Origin: Siphonodentalium dalli
Taxonomy: Eukaryota > Mollusca > Scaphopoda > Gadilida > Siphonodentaliidae
Assembly: GCA_032622095.1 (NCBI GenBank)
Contig: CP136062.1
Span: 201,091,959-201,155,958, forward strand
Direction: 5' to 3'
Length of the DNA: 64,000 bases
Shown here: piece after piece, positions 12,188-24,600 of the stretch
Position numbering within the stretch: the stretch's first letter is position 1
How the letters are laid out: each line of letters opens with the position of its first letter
Notes under the pieces: model-generated
Databases searched by the model: none
What the model was told of the DNA's origin: nothing
Seen by the model: the letters and a program-made list of their open reading frames with translations, nothing else
Position numbers and translations under genes: made by a program

Positions 12188-12949
12188 GCTCACCTGATTG
12201 GCGTTTCATCCGGATGGTTATTTAAAACATTTCACACCCTCATTCTACATTATCCAGCTATTTTCAGTTTTTCATCAAATTTTGGGGGTAGGTCCCCGAT
12301 TGCCCTTGGAAAATACTTGTGTTGGAAGGGTGGGTGTCTGAGATCGGAAAGGAAAAAACTTGTGTTCCCTGAGGGTACCCCGAGCCACCACACCAAATTT
12401 GGTTGAAATCGGTCCAGGGGGTCTGAGAGTAAAATCGCGAACAGACATCGCTTTCACGTTCCCAATGCAACAATGGTACTAGTATATTAAAATTATTTTA
12501 AAAGTATTCACTTTTGCTGACAATAACAAACTAAACCTGGCACTCTGTTTCATGAGGATGGTACTTACACACGCCATCCGACACTGTTTGATAAACAAAT
12601 AACAGAAACTGTGGGAGAATGTTTATTTCTGTCATTCATTTCAATTTAAATATGAGATTAATTTCCATATGTGTTGTCCTATGCAGTCTTGTTTGTTAAA
12701 CGTTTATCTTTTACATTAGAAGGGCCATGGGATCGGTAAACATATAATCTGTTATATGAATTAGTTTAACGCTACCACCATCCACTCCAAATATTTTAAC
12801 CCCTTCTTGAGACAAATTGTTTGAGCTTTTGAATTCAAGTTGGTTACTGTTATATAGAAGCCTGTCATCACATTTTTTATATTGATATTTTTATAGTATT
12901 ATGTATATAGGCATGGACGTAAATGAGATACATCGCTGATATAGGCTAT
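12188..12949. other. Intergenic sequence, no supported gene
   Basis: The stretch 12270-12470 reads like a decayed interspersed repeat ('ttggttgaaatcggtccag'). The two minus-strand frames at 12264-12473 overlap in different frames and lack domains. Confidence 0.4.
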
Positions 12950-13335
12950 CCCTTTACCCAACAAAACGGCCAAAACCGGCCAAATAAAGCTTCAACAGCC
13001 TAAAATATCTTCGGTCTGTCGCAATAGAACCATACAAATATGGATATCATTGGAACCGGCTCCTTGACCACATTGTGATAGTTATGCCCTGTGCCAATGC
13101 ATTCTCTTATATATGCGAGTCGACCATATGTCGCCTCGCATATATAAGAGAATGCATTGCCTAAAAAAATTCTTTTTTTCAACACTTTTTACCATTTTTT
13201 CTTACATTCTTTAACAATATTATAATTTTTAATGTGTTAAGCTAATGCATTCTCTTATATATGCAAGGCGACCTATGGTCGACTCGCATATATAAGAGAA
13301 TGCATTGGCACAGGGCCGTTCTGTTGGGTAAAGGG
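12950..13335 (-). mobile_element. piggyBac-like MITE, copy 2
   Basis: The ends CCCTTTACCCAAC and GTTGGGTAAAGGG and both internal hairpins are present, in the opposite orientation to the copy at 7402. Flanks have decayed (CTAT left, TTAC right), suggesting an older insertion. Confidence 0.8.
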
Positions 13336-13719
13336 TTACTCTTTTTCATCTATGCTAATGTTGTTTCTATCTATTATGATAATAATTTCAAGGAAAAACT
13401 ATCAGTGGTGCTGATAAACCCTTCCCTAATTTGTTAACTAATTTGGAGGAAAGTGAATTCACTTCAACTCCTTAAATACAACCTTTGAAATCAATATTGG
13501 ATCTCATAAATTGGGATTTACATTTTAATGCATAGCTAACAAAACATTTGAGTGAATGTGAGTGAGTAATTGTTGTCAGTCTCTGACTCGGAGATGACTA
13601 TATATATTTTCTCAGTCTCGGAGATCACTCTGGTAAATGCTATTTCTGCTTGCTTTCCTGATACACGCATACGCTATGTAACAGGCATCTTAAGGAAAAT
13701 CTCAATCGTAATTAAAACA

Positions 13720-14046
13720 GTATACAAATAAGAAATATCGCATAAACAGTATGTTATTGTCATATGTTTGACCATTGTGTAAACAAACGCATAAACAGTT
13801 ACTTTTCTGGTGTTTGTTTATATTATGATAGTAAACATAAAGAGCGTTTATGTGTGTGATTAGCAAGTAACACTGTGCTGTCTTCTGTAACAATATCAGG
13901 CTCTTGCTTAGGTAAATTATAGTAGGTCTTTATGATAGCATGCTGTTTACACGATGAACGAAACTGTATATTCGTTTTAGTGTTTTTCTGTTTACGGTGA
14001 TTGGAACAAATATGAATATTTTCGACAACTAAGGCCCCCCGTGCCT
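13720..14046 (+). mobile_element. Kolobok/T2-like MITE (AAGGYACG family), 5'-truncated
   Basis: From 'gtatacaaataagaaatatcg' to the terminus CGTGCCT plus TTAA (14047-14050), this matches the 3' two thirds of the complete copies at 37019-37513 and 58544-59029. The left third, with the GGTACGGTTGGCC terminus, is missing. Small minus-strand frames here (13702-13893, 13823-14065) are repeat sequence. Confidence 0.7.
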
Positions 14047-14209
14047 TTAATAATATAATTAACAAAAAAATTGACTGAGTTTACAGACAATTTAAATGAA
14101 AAAGTGACTGACCAAAAAAAAAGGAAAGAGTGAAGGCATCAAAAACCAAGACGATCACCAATAAACGACAAAGTTAGCATATTAGTATGCAAATATACAT
14201 AGAGGATCT

Positions 14210-14580
14210 CACATGAGTTTCTATTTTATACATAATTTATCAACCGAGTTCACTAAATTCAATTTGAGCCGAGGTTTAATTACTGAAGCTCAAATAGAAT
14301 TTAGTGGACGAGGTTGATAAATTAGGTATAAAATACAACGAGTTTGAGATACTTTTCATCACATGGTCGTATAATCGCTTAAATTTTATCGAAAAGAACA
14401 ATAATTAACAGACAGAGCAGCGTGATGTCATTGCACGCGACGATATTACACTTGTCTATTACGCTCGAATATTACATAGGAAAATAGTGCTAATCATATG
14501 ATAAAATAACATATAGACTTCTTTGATTCATATCAAATAAGTGCCGGGGCTGAGTTTGCTACCTCTAATGTAAAATAATA
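14210..14580. repeat. Hairpin-bearing repeat, older relative of the 59.3-60.3 kb duplication
   Basis: Inverted arms around 14235-14260 ('tttatcaaccgagttcactaaattc') and 14296-14330 ('gaatttagtggacgaggttgataaa') flank a short loop. Downstream, 'gagtttgagatac...atcacatggtcgt' and 'gatgtcattgcacgcgacgatattacac' match the units at 59321-60335. The same order (Kolobok-like MITE, then this repeat) occurs at 58544-60335. Confidence 0.6.
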
Positions 14581-15400
14581 TATAAATATTCGATTGTATA
14601 TAAAACAAACTTTGATTCTAGTACCTGAAGCTCTACGGAAAGAGCAGTGTACGTGATGCCAGGGAAGTTAAACGAAGTCATAATAAGACAAAATAACTAA
14701 GTCAAAACAATTCAGTGACAAAGAGACAGAGTATAAGCCATAGAGATGGCGGTAGTTAATTAACACCTTTATTAACACCTTTGCAATACGGCTAATCTCA
14801 TGTTCGTTTGTGTTCGTTGTTTAGTAGCTTTGCATTCAAATAATACTTATAACTCGAAAAATAAGTCATCAAAGTTGGAAATAACACCACATACACATAT
14901 AATGGACCCACACGCAACCACAAACCAATTTTCACCCTTCTATTCCTCTTTTTAGACCTGTGTTCGTTTATGTTCGTTTGTGTTCGTTGTTTAGTAGGAC
15001 CGCCACGTAGAGCCATCTAACCCATGGTTTCACCAAAGTGTTATTTGTTACACCATAACTCCCATCAAAAAATTGCCAGCGTATGTTCTGATCTACATGG
15101 GGTTTACATTTATGTCCTGTTTCACCAGCAGTGCACGAGAGTAAAGTGGGATACACCATGCCTTTACTTGGAATTTACAAGGGTATGTACACGTGTCCTT
15201 TTTAAAAACATGACTTTTACCAGAGTATAGCCATGCAAACCATGGTTTTACCAGAGTATAAGTTGTTACACTATGACTTCATCAAGAATTTACAAAAGTA
15301 TGTTCTGGTTTACATGGGTATGTCCTGTTTCACCAGCAGTGCTTGCGAGTAAAGTGGGGTACGTATACGTACACCATGCCTGTACTATACAATTTCTTGT
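14581..15400. repeat. Region of short direct repeats upstream of CCNDBP1
   Basis: GTTCGTTTGTGTTCGTTG followed by TTTAGTAG occurs at about 14803 and 14971. Two diverged units of roughly 215 bp follow (about 15024-15237 and 15238-15390). Each starts with an 'accatggttt(c/t)acca' block and shares 'gtcctgtttcaccagcagtgc' and 'gagtaaagtgggrtac'. No gene is supported. Confidence 0.5.
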
Positions 15401-15612
15401 CCGCATTCAAAAAGGATTGACTCCTTGAGTCAAGGACATGACCTCTTTAAGAAGTAATATAGGCACACAATCGTCTCACAAAGAGTATTAAAAAACCAGG
15501 TGAATAAAAAGATTCAAAATTAGCCATGCACGCCATTCTGGTTTGATAATTTTTTATTTATTTTTCTCTCGCTGATCCACCGGTAGCAGATCTGCATTTC
15601 ACAAAATCCAGC
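15401..15612 (+). promoter_or_regulatory. Probable promoter/5' UTR of CCNDBP1
   Basis: This is the region immediately upstream of the CCNDBP1 start. It contains no evident TATA box near the start. An in-frame TAA at 15547-15549 with no intervening ATG supports the ATG at 15613 as the first start. The transcription start cannot be read from sequence alone. Confidence 0.35.
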
Positions 15613-15688
15613 ATGGCGTCCATGTGTACGGAAACAACTTTGAAGGTTTTCGCAGATAACTTGACTCTTGTCATTAATGAAATACGAG
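15613..15688 (+). CDS. CCNDBP1: CCNDBP1 exon 1 (start codon)
   Basis: The ATG lies in a good context (CCAGCATGG). It encodes a MAS-beginning N-terminus with the helical stretch LKVFADNLTLVINEIR, comparable to the leucine-rich LRHLAEELRLLLPRVR of the human protein. The exon ends in phase 1 before GTTGGT. The single G pairs with the AT opening exon 2 to make Asp26, exactly the required phase. Confidence 0.8.
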
Positions 15689-18600
15689 GTTGGTATTCTT
15701 TATGTCAAGGTATATAGTCTCCCACTAAGCACACATGTCTTAAGAATCAGGGAACTTATAACTTGACCAGAACCAACTGAATAATGTGTATACAGTATAG
15801 CCTAGAGGCCTACAATGTTTACCACGAGAATATGCAACTTGAAATTATTTGCTTCAAAATATTAGGGCCTACTGGTACCGTTTTGAATTTTTTAGTAGCA
15901 AACATAATTTGTTTTGTTCACTTGCCATATCACCACTTTTATTCATACCAGTATACATGAATCCGAAACGTGTGTCTTGATAAGTTGATTCAACGTGGTT
16001 GCGCAATATGTTGGTTTGGTAGTTCAGTCATGCACGTAGTGCGTATCCTTCTACTATCAGTCGCGTGTTGTGCGTATCCTTAGTGTCGGCGCACACGATC
16101 CCGATTGTGCCCGGTTAAATCCGGCTGCCGGATAAATCGGGGGGTCAGCGCACACGAGTCCGATTTTCACTCCGGTCATATGCATGCTATGGTCACTGTA
16201 GTATTATAGCCAACTGGTGTGGCCAGCCTATCTAGCCATTTACTATAGCTAGTTGTGGTGATTTATATTAAGGCTGTGGCTAAAGAACGGTATACCGCTC
16301 TTTAGTACCAAACGCTAAAGAGCGGTATACCGTGCTTTAGCTATATGTTGCCGATTGTGCCTGGTTAAAATTTGGGGGGGGGGGGGGGGGGGGGGGGTCA
16401 GCGCACACGAGTCGGATTTTCATTCTGGTCATATGCATGCTATGGTCACTGTAGTAGATATAGCCAACTGGTGTGGTCAGCCTATCTAGCCAGTTACTAT
16501 AGCTAGACATGGTGGTTTATATTAATTTGTATTTCTAAAGACTAATATTTATTAATAATAAATTAAATAAATATATCAATAAAATATTGAGGTAACGAGC
16601 AATAGCCATAAATTGGCGAAATAGACCTTTCCACAGCTGCCGCCCTCTTCAACGCGGTTGCGATTATTATACAGGTACTCATTTTCTGCCCACAGGTCTA
16701 CCAGCCCTTGTTCCTTGTCGATCGATCAGAATTCTTGATTTAATTTCGTCGCTAACTATTCCGACATTTTGAATGAGGTTTTGGTCATGTGACAATCGGT
16801 CATGTGACAAGCAAAACACGCCCGTTGCATCGGCACGAGCCGAATTTTCCTGATGAATTCAAACTCAGTTTGATCCATCCGATTAAATCGGATCCGACAA
16901 AAACAGCTCCAAAGTTAGGCGCACACGGTCCCGATTGTCCCCAATTTATCCTGCAGCCGGATTAATCGGGGACAATCGGGATCGTGTGTGCCGACACTAA
17001 CTCAAGCATCAATATGGATGGTCTTAGACTCTTTATTCAAATGACATTTGTTTTTACTAGATAATAAATTGTTAATAATGGCCCAGGCATTGAATGAAAT
17101 TGAGCTGCTGGTGTGAGCATTTTGTAAGTTTAAAAAAAAAAAATGCCCACCATTAGCAAACTTCCACTGCATCTCAGACACAACAGGAACTGTCTGAATA
17201 GGAACGTGACCAAGGCTCCAGAAATACTGAGTGGGGGGGTAACAAATTGCCTTTTTAGCTCACCTGAGACGAAGTCTCCGGTGGAGCTATAGTCATCACT
17301 CCTCGTCCGTCGTCCGTCCGTCAGGAATCATCTTCTCCGCCAAAACTGTAAGACGGAACGGGTTCATATTTGGTGTGGATGTTCCCTAGATGAATCACAT
17401 TCAGATTTGTTCAAATGAGGTCATCAGGTCAATTAGTTGAGAAAGCAGGGCCACAACTCTATTCTTTCATAGTAATTCTTAGAACGACTTCTTTTCCAGA
17501 ACTATAAGGCCGAATGGGTTCATATTTGGTGTGGATGTTCCCTAGGTGATTCACATTCAGATTTGTTCAAATGAGGTCACCAGGTTGATTAGTTGAGTAA
17601 CCAGGGCCATAACTCTTTCCCTCCATAGTAATTCTTTTAAATATCTTCTCAAATACCATCAGGCCAAATGGGTTCATATTTGGTATGAAGGATCCTTGGG
17701 TGACTGCGGTTCAGATTTGTTCAAATGTGGGTGGGGCCAGGGACAAAACTCAAAACAAATTTTTTTTTATTCAACTCTTTAACCCTTTGAACCCTGGCTC
17801 CCCACAACGATCGACACCCTGACCCTGGGCTCCCAGTGGTATTTTTTATATTGTGGCCAGTGTTTAGATGTATGGGGTTGTTTATGTTCAAGTGGTGTCA
17901 CAGTTCTGAAACTTTAGATGTATGTTCCCCATGGACCACTGATTATTTTATGATCTGGTTACATTGCCACGTGGTCACTCCCTGGTAACGGTTGCTAGGC
18001 ATCTACCTGATATTGAAAGTAAAATACAATTATAGCTTTTACGCTCGTAATTCAGCCCAAGGAAATGGCGTTTTTGATGCAGTCAACACCCTATTGTGAA
18101 ATTTGAGATATATCTGGCCAGAAGTCTGATCCTAACTTGTATTTAAGGGTAGCAACGGTTGCTAAGCAAATACCCCAAATGCCCTGTGAATCCAATTGTA
18201 TTATGCCCCAATTTAGACATTCTTGGCATGCACATGCCGATGGTTATGTTCAAATGGTGCTACATGTCTGAAATTTTACAGGTATGTTCCCATGGGCCAC
18301 TGTGTATTTTTTTTAGAACGGTATACTTTGCCACACGATCACTCCCTGGTAACGGTTTCTAAGCAACTACCGGAACTGAAAGTATAATGCAATTATAGCT
18401 TATAGCGTCGTATAATTCCGCGCTAAGAAACGGCATTTTCTATGCAGTCAATACCCTATTGTGAAACTGGAGATACATCAGGTCAGAAGATTGAACCTAC
18501 ATGTAGTTTGTATTTAACGGTATCAATGGTTGCTAAGCATATAGCCCAAGTGATCGAATGACACCACTTCCCTGTGCATTCAATGGCATTATGTCCCGTT

Positions 18601-21600
18601 TTAGACATCGCCTATAGGGCACTGTGATGGTCATGTTCAAATGGTGCCACGAGTCTTAACTTTACACAATTGCTCAATAATGCACGATTTGACCACGTGT
18701 TTGTAATGTGCACGCACAAGTAGATCGGACTAGATGGTATTGTGACCATGCAACCCAATTCCACAGTACTACTCTGGTGCAATGTCAAAACGTGCAGCTG
18801 TATAACGCAAATTTATGTACTATGGAGATCCTTGATGTGATTGTATCATTTCACAAAAATCCATACATTTATCATTTTATTATATGCGCATGCGCGAAAC
18901 AAATCGACTCAAATAATAAACTGCGTGCGCCTTCCTCACATATGACAGAACACTGATTATGTATGCAATACTAATTTAAACCAATAAGAGTGATCGAAAT
19001 GGTGTCTTTCTACAATCCTGCGAACCGCGCAACAATGTAGGGCTTTACCCGAATCGCTTCAAATAATGTACGTTTGTTGAATTCTGCGCTGTGCGCATGC
19101 GCATGTTTTTCTACCCCAACTAGTCGGCAACAAACTCATACACATGCACCCGTGGCACTGCTGAAGTTCCTTGGGATCATTTACATAGATATAAGTGGAT
19201 ATACCAATGGTTATAACATGTATACACATGCTACATAGGTTTATGATGTCACTGAATGCTGCTGGCCGCTTTTGCGTCCAGTCAGATGTATGAATGTTTT
19301 CTGGCTGGCGGCCAGTCGGGTTCAAAGGGTTAACCAAAAAAGAAAAGAAATGATATTTAAAAAAATAAAAGAATATTTAAAAAACAATGTGGAATTGTTT
19401 TTTTTATTAAAATATTGACTCCATGGTCAATTATATATATATTGTTTAACATTTTTTGAAAATTGAAAAACTAATGCCATTACATTTCTGAAGGTTGTGC
19501 CCCCTGACCCTTCACTAAAGTTCACTGCTTGACAGAGAATCATTGATAAGAACCATTTACTTTGGCTGTAACTGTATGCTGGGTATGCCTACACAATCAT
19601 GTCAAGTGAAATCTGACATTTTTATAAACATTTCCTGGAGATCTGCTAGAAGTCATTAATTCCCAATCTATCATGTATTGTTCAAATCTTTCAGAAGGGC
19701 AAATAGCATGCCTGTCATTTGCAGAATGAGGTCCCCAGAGGGTGAATTTAGTGATGCTATCCCACACAGCAGGCTATCATCACCAAATTCACCCTCTGGA
19801 GACCTCATTCTGCTTAGGCCTCATCTTCTGGGAAGTATCTATAGTATCAAATTAACATTGTTGTTAGTTACATTTCCCTTCTAGGAAGTTTCTATATCCC
19901 CTAATTTGCAGAATATAAAATTCATAATTGAGGTGCCCAATGGGCGAACATCACCAACTTCAACTGGGGAACTTCAATCTTATCCTAGGTCTGCCATAGC
20001 AGTTGAGGGCCTTAGCAGAAAGGTCCCCAGAGGGTGAATTTAGTGATGCTAGCCCACTGTGCGGATAGCGTCACTAAATTCACCTTCTGGGGACCTTATT
20101 CTGCAAATGACAGACACACTATCACACTATTTCAAGGCTTGATTGTATAATACATTGTGTTGCTTGAGGCCAGGCACATACAATGTAGGAACAGACACGT
20201 TATTTGCAGGCTTAACCCTTTACCCAACAAACCGGCCAAAACCGGCCAAATAAAGCTTCAACAGCCTAAAATATCTTCAGTCTGTCTCAATAGAACCATA
20301 CAAATATGGATATCATTGGAACCGGCTCCTTGACCACATTGTGATAGTTACAGTTATGCCCTGTGCCAATGCATTCTCTTATATAGGTCGCCTCGCATAT
20401 ATAAGAGAATGCATTGGCCTAAAAATGTGTTAAGCCAATGCATTCTCTTATATATGCGAGGCGACCTATGGTCGACTCGCATATATAAGAGAATGCATTG
20501 GCACAGGGCCCTTCTGTTGGGTAAAGGGTTAATTGCAGGCTTACTCCTTTGGTGATTGTAATTCAGATTTGTTCAATCAGGGTCACCACTCACCAGGTCA
20601 AGTAAGTGCAATGCCAGCTACATTACTCTTTCTCTCCATAGTAATTCATGAGATGTCTTCTATGCAAGAATCAAATGCCCTATTTTGCTTATATTTGGTA
20701 TGATATTACCTTGGGTGACAGATTTGTGAAAATGGGATCACAAAGTCAAATAAGGGCAGAGCCAGAGACTTAACTATTTCACTACATAGTAATTCTTAAA
20801 ATATGTTTGCAAGAACTAGTTGGCTTATTTAGCATGGAATGTTCTTCCTTGACTGCAATTCAGATTTTTTTAAATGGGGTCACCTGGTCAAATAGGGGCC
20901 AAGTGAAGGACAGTTTCCCTCTTAATATGCTTCCTTCACAAGGACCATCAGGTCTATTTTACTGATATTCATGATATGTATGAAGGGTACTTTGGTGTCT
21001 GGGATTCAAATTTATTCAGATGGGGTCACCAGGTTAAATAAGGTGGGACCAGGGACATAACTATATGTCTCTATAGTAATTCTTAAAATGTCTTCTCAAG
21101 AGAGGTTGGACTATTTAGCTTACATATAGTATGGAGGAATCAGGAGGATCCTTTAGTGACTGAGTTTCACATTTGTTAAAATGAGGTCAACCTGTCAAGA
21201 AATGGCGGGCTATTGGGAGTTAACCAGTGTTCGCGCTGGACCGAAAAAAAGTTTAGCCAAATGAAAATTTTATTAGCCAAATGAAAAAAACTTTAGCCAA
21301 ATGTTTTTTTGGCCAAATAAAAAAAAACTTAGGCCAAATTAAATCATCGTTTTCTGGTCGGTTCACAATTAATGACTAAAACGTAAAATCTAACAGACAC
21401 AGGTAAAATACACAATAATTTAATTAATTTTGAGGAACTAGAAGTATTTTTATATATATCATTTATTAAAAATTTATTAATCTTTATGTGAGAGTGATTT
21501 GGGGGGGGGGGGGGGGGGGGGGGGGGTAACCCGGGATTGTCCTTCTTAATGTCATTATTTTTTGGTTTTATATCAATATCTTTTTTTAAATCATTAAATA

Positions 21601-24600
21601 TTTATCCTTGCGAAAATATCTAAGTGACATCTGGAAACTAATAACTTAATATTGTTACGCCATTGTCAAATTACAATCTGTCATAAAAGCATGCATATTA
21701 ATTTGACTGTATCGGTATTGACGACAAATAGCCACAAAATATCTGTCGTGATTCACATTTGGCTGATTAAGCTATTGTCTTACACTTGGTGCTCATAAAC
21801 CTCGACCGTCATAAATACAATGTCATCATAAACATGCATTGTGCAGGCGCGCTGTGAGTGACCAGACTGACAATGGGCTGAATGGGGGATTAGGGGATTA
21901 AATGTAAAACTTAATAATGACCTTTTGCTGCTTTGTGCAGAGTGACGTAATCTTTCTCCAGATTAAAACAGCCTGTTACGAACAAATTGCTTATATACCG
22001 GCGTCAATGCACTTTACAAAACATTGCTTTCTTCACATTGTCATAATTCAACCACGGTCGGTTTAATGTCCATGCGTCTTTGAATGTCCGTCTTGTGAAA
22101 ACTAAAGATGATTGCATATCACTTTGTGATCGCTTGGTTGATAGAGTTGTCGATCGGGTTTCCCTTTGTACGATATTTCATAAGTACGAAAATAATGAAA
22201 TACTTTCGTCACCTAACTTCGTCTTGAATGTCGATCTATTGAGCGCTTTTATTAATTAGCTTTCTGCCTCCATGCTTTCAGTCTCCATTTGGGCTCAACA
22301 AAAGTTTAGCCAAATGAAATTTTTATTAGCCAAATTCGAAAAAGATTAGCCATTGGCTAATTTGTCTACCGACAGCGCGAACACTGGAGTTAACACTTTT
22401 GTGTCTAATAAAATCATTGAAATACCAAGTTCATTAAAACATCTACCTTGGAACCACCTGACTGATTAATCTGACATACATGTATTGTGTTTTGGGTCCA
22501 TGGATAATTGGGCTTCAAACATCTCTAAATGGTTTTAGAAAAAGGCGCTTGTGAGATTGGAAATGTCCAACAATTGAGAAAGTTTGAGGTGTTGGTTGTG
22601 AAATTCCAACCTAAGACTTGGGAGTCTGGAGCCCGGTCGGGAGGGGACTTGTTGAGCTGGAGGAGTGGGGTGATCAGTAGTGTACAGTTGATAATTTCAA
22701 GGTGGATTTTCACCAATCTACATACTTGAAGTCTCTCTAGCCACATATCCTGTTTAAATCTACTTCTTTTGAAGTGATTATGAAACGTTCTGACTGTTGT
22801 GGTCTCCAGAGTCCCAGTCTTATCAGTCTTTGCAGTCTGGTGAGCGACCCCACAGTCATTGACTGTCTTGTTATATATATTATTTAAGTTATTTTAATTT
22901 TTAATTACCCGGGGTGACTTGAGACACTGTCTTAAATTATCGTAATTCATGTGCATTTACCCCAATAATGGCCGATATACCAGGATACCAATACCCAGTA
23001 TACCAACTACTAATCTACTAGCACACCTGTATGAACTAATATCAATACCATATATCACATTGATATGCCCACTGTCCCCAAACATACCAAGAGACAATAA
23101 TACCTCAGTATATACCAAGGAATCAAGCTACCCCCTCCCCCCACTATAGGGCCTGCTGGAAATGTAATGTGATACACCCATGACAGTGACAGAGTTTGAA
23201 AACTCACCCTTACTCAGAATCAGCTACCCAGTTGGAACAAGCAAAGGGCAAGTTATATTTTAAATGTGTTGTTCTATTTCAGTATGATGTCTTTATTTTG
23301 GTTATCAGTATAATACGATGCACAAACTTAAAAAAAAATTTAATCATTCTATCCAAAATAGCTCTTGAAGGTGAAGGTTTGTGTGTCACTGACTCACTAC
23401 TCGTCTATCTTGTGCCTGATCTAGAGTATGACATTATAATTTGTATATAGCAAGACAAATAATGTCAATTGAATATTATATGGGACTTTTGAGATGTGTG
23501 GCTGTTCAATCTGGAAATTATTTTGACAACCGAGTGAATTTGTCTGGTGGAAGATACTTGTGATTATGCTGAAATCATATTATCGACTGTTTACATTTGT
23601 GATGATGCACATATAATATGCAGCCATAAATTAAGTGCAACTTGCGTGATGGCAATGTTTTGCATTGTTTTCTAATATGGACAAAGTCACAAAGGGCTCC
23701 AAAACTGATGCCCTGACAGTACAGTAATGCTCTAAATAATCGACTCCTTATCCACAGCAGATTTATATGTAAATTTTCAGGATTTAGTCGGAAATATGGC
23801 TTATTGCCATTCATCGGAAAGCTCTCACCGAGAGCTTTCCAATATTTCTGACTAAATCCTGAAAAGTTACCCATAATTCTGCTGTGGTTAAGGAGTCGAT
23901 TAATTAGGGCATTACTGTATGTGAGGAAAACTTGCATTGATAAAATCTGATGCATAGTGAAACCTTCTTTCTCTGTTGCGTCGTCTTTGTTCTATCCCTC
24001 TACTTGAGCCATACTACTAGTAGAGCAACTGAACAAGGTATCACATGGGTATAGGACGCACCTGTCTGAAGTCACCCCATTGCCGGGGTGACTTGAGACA
24101 TCTGTTTCGGACACTGTATTTGACATGTATAAAGGTGGAACCAAATGAAACTGTCCGGGATCAATCCTTGAGAGGTTGTATGATAAACTTCTAGGGATTT
24201 TGCAATGGTCCGTATCATTTATTTCAAGTTATATTTAAAAACATATAGAAACTGTCTCAATTCCTCCGGTTTATGGTACCATCTGCACATGTGTAATATT
24301 TGTATTACAAATATATCTCAATTAGTTACACATATTGTTAACTTCCTTATAAACTCAAGTGGGTAGCTGAATCATATTTCTGTGACATGTGAATTTCCTG
24401 TGCTCCGTAATTTGCATGAGCAGCACGGGTAGTCATGTGATTTGTTAGGTCCTCCTACTTCGGCCATTTTACAAGGTATTGTCAACACGTGTTTCCGATT
24501 GGATGTTTGGATTAAATATTGACGGAATTATACACACTTTCTGGTATGTATCAAAGTTAATATCAGTTGCAATATTGTCCACTCTAATGACTATGATACA

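Noticed and set aside
15201-15260. Possible alternative first exon from the repeated 'accatggtttyacca' ATG
   Set aside because: It belongs to a tandem repeat, has no donor with the phase needed for exon 2, and the ATG at 15613 fits.
22525-22746. Overlapping sense and antisense frames of 66-73 residues in intron 1
   Set aside because: Mutually overlapping chance frames without domains. They do not match any part of CCNDBP1.
23575-23955. 126-residue minus-strand frame
   Set aside because: It runs through a palindromic TA-flanked MITE whose second copy is at 31327-31540.
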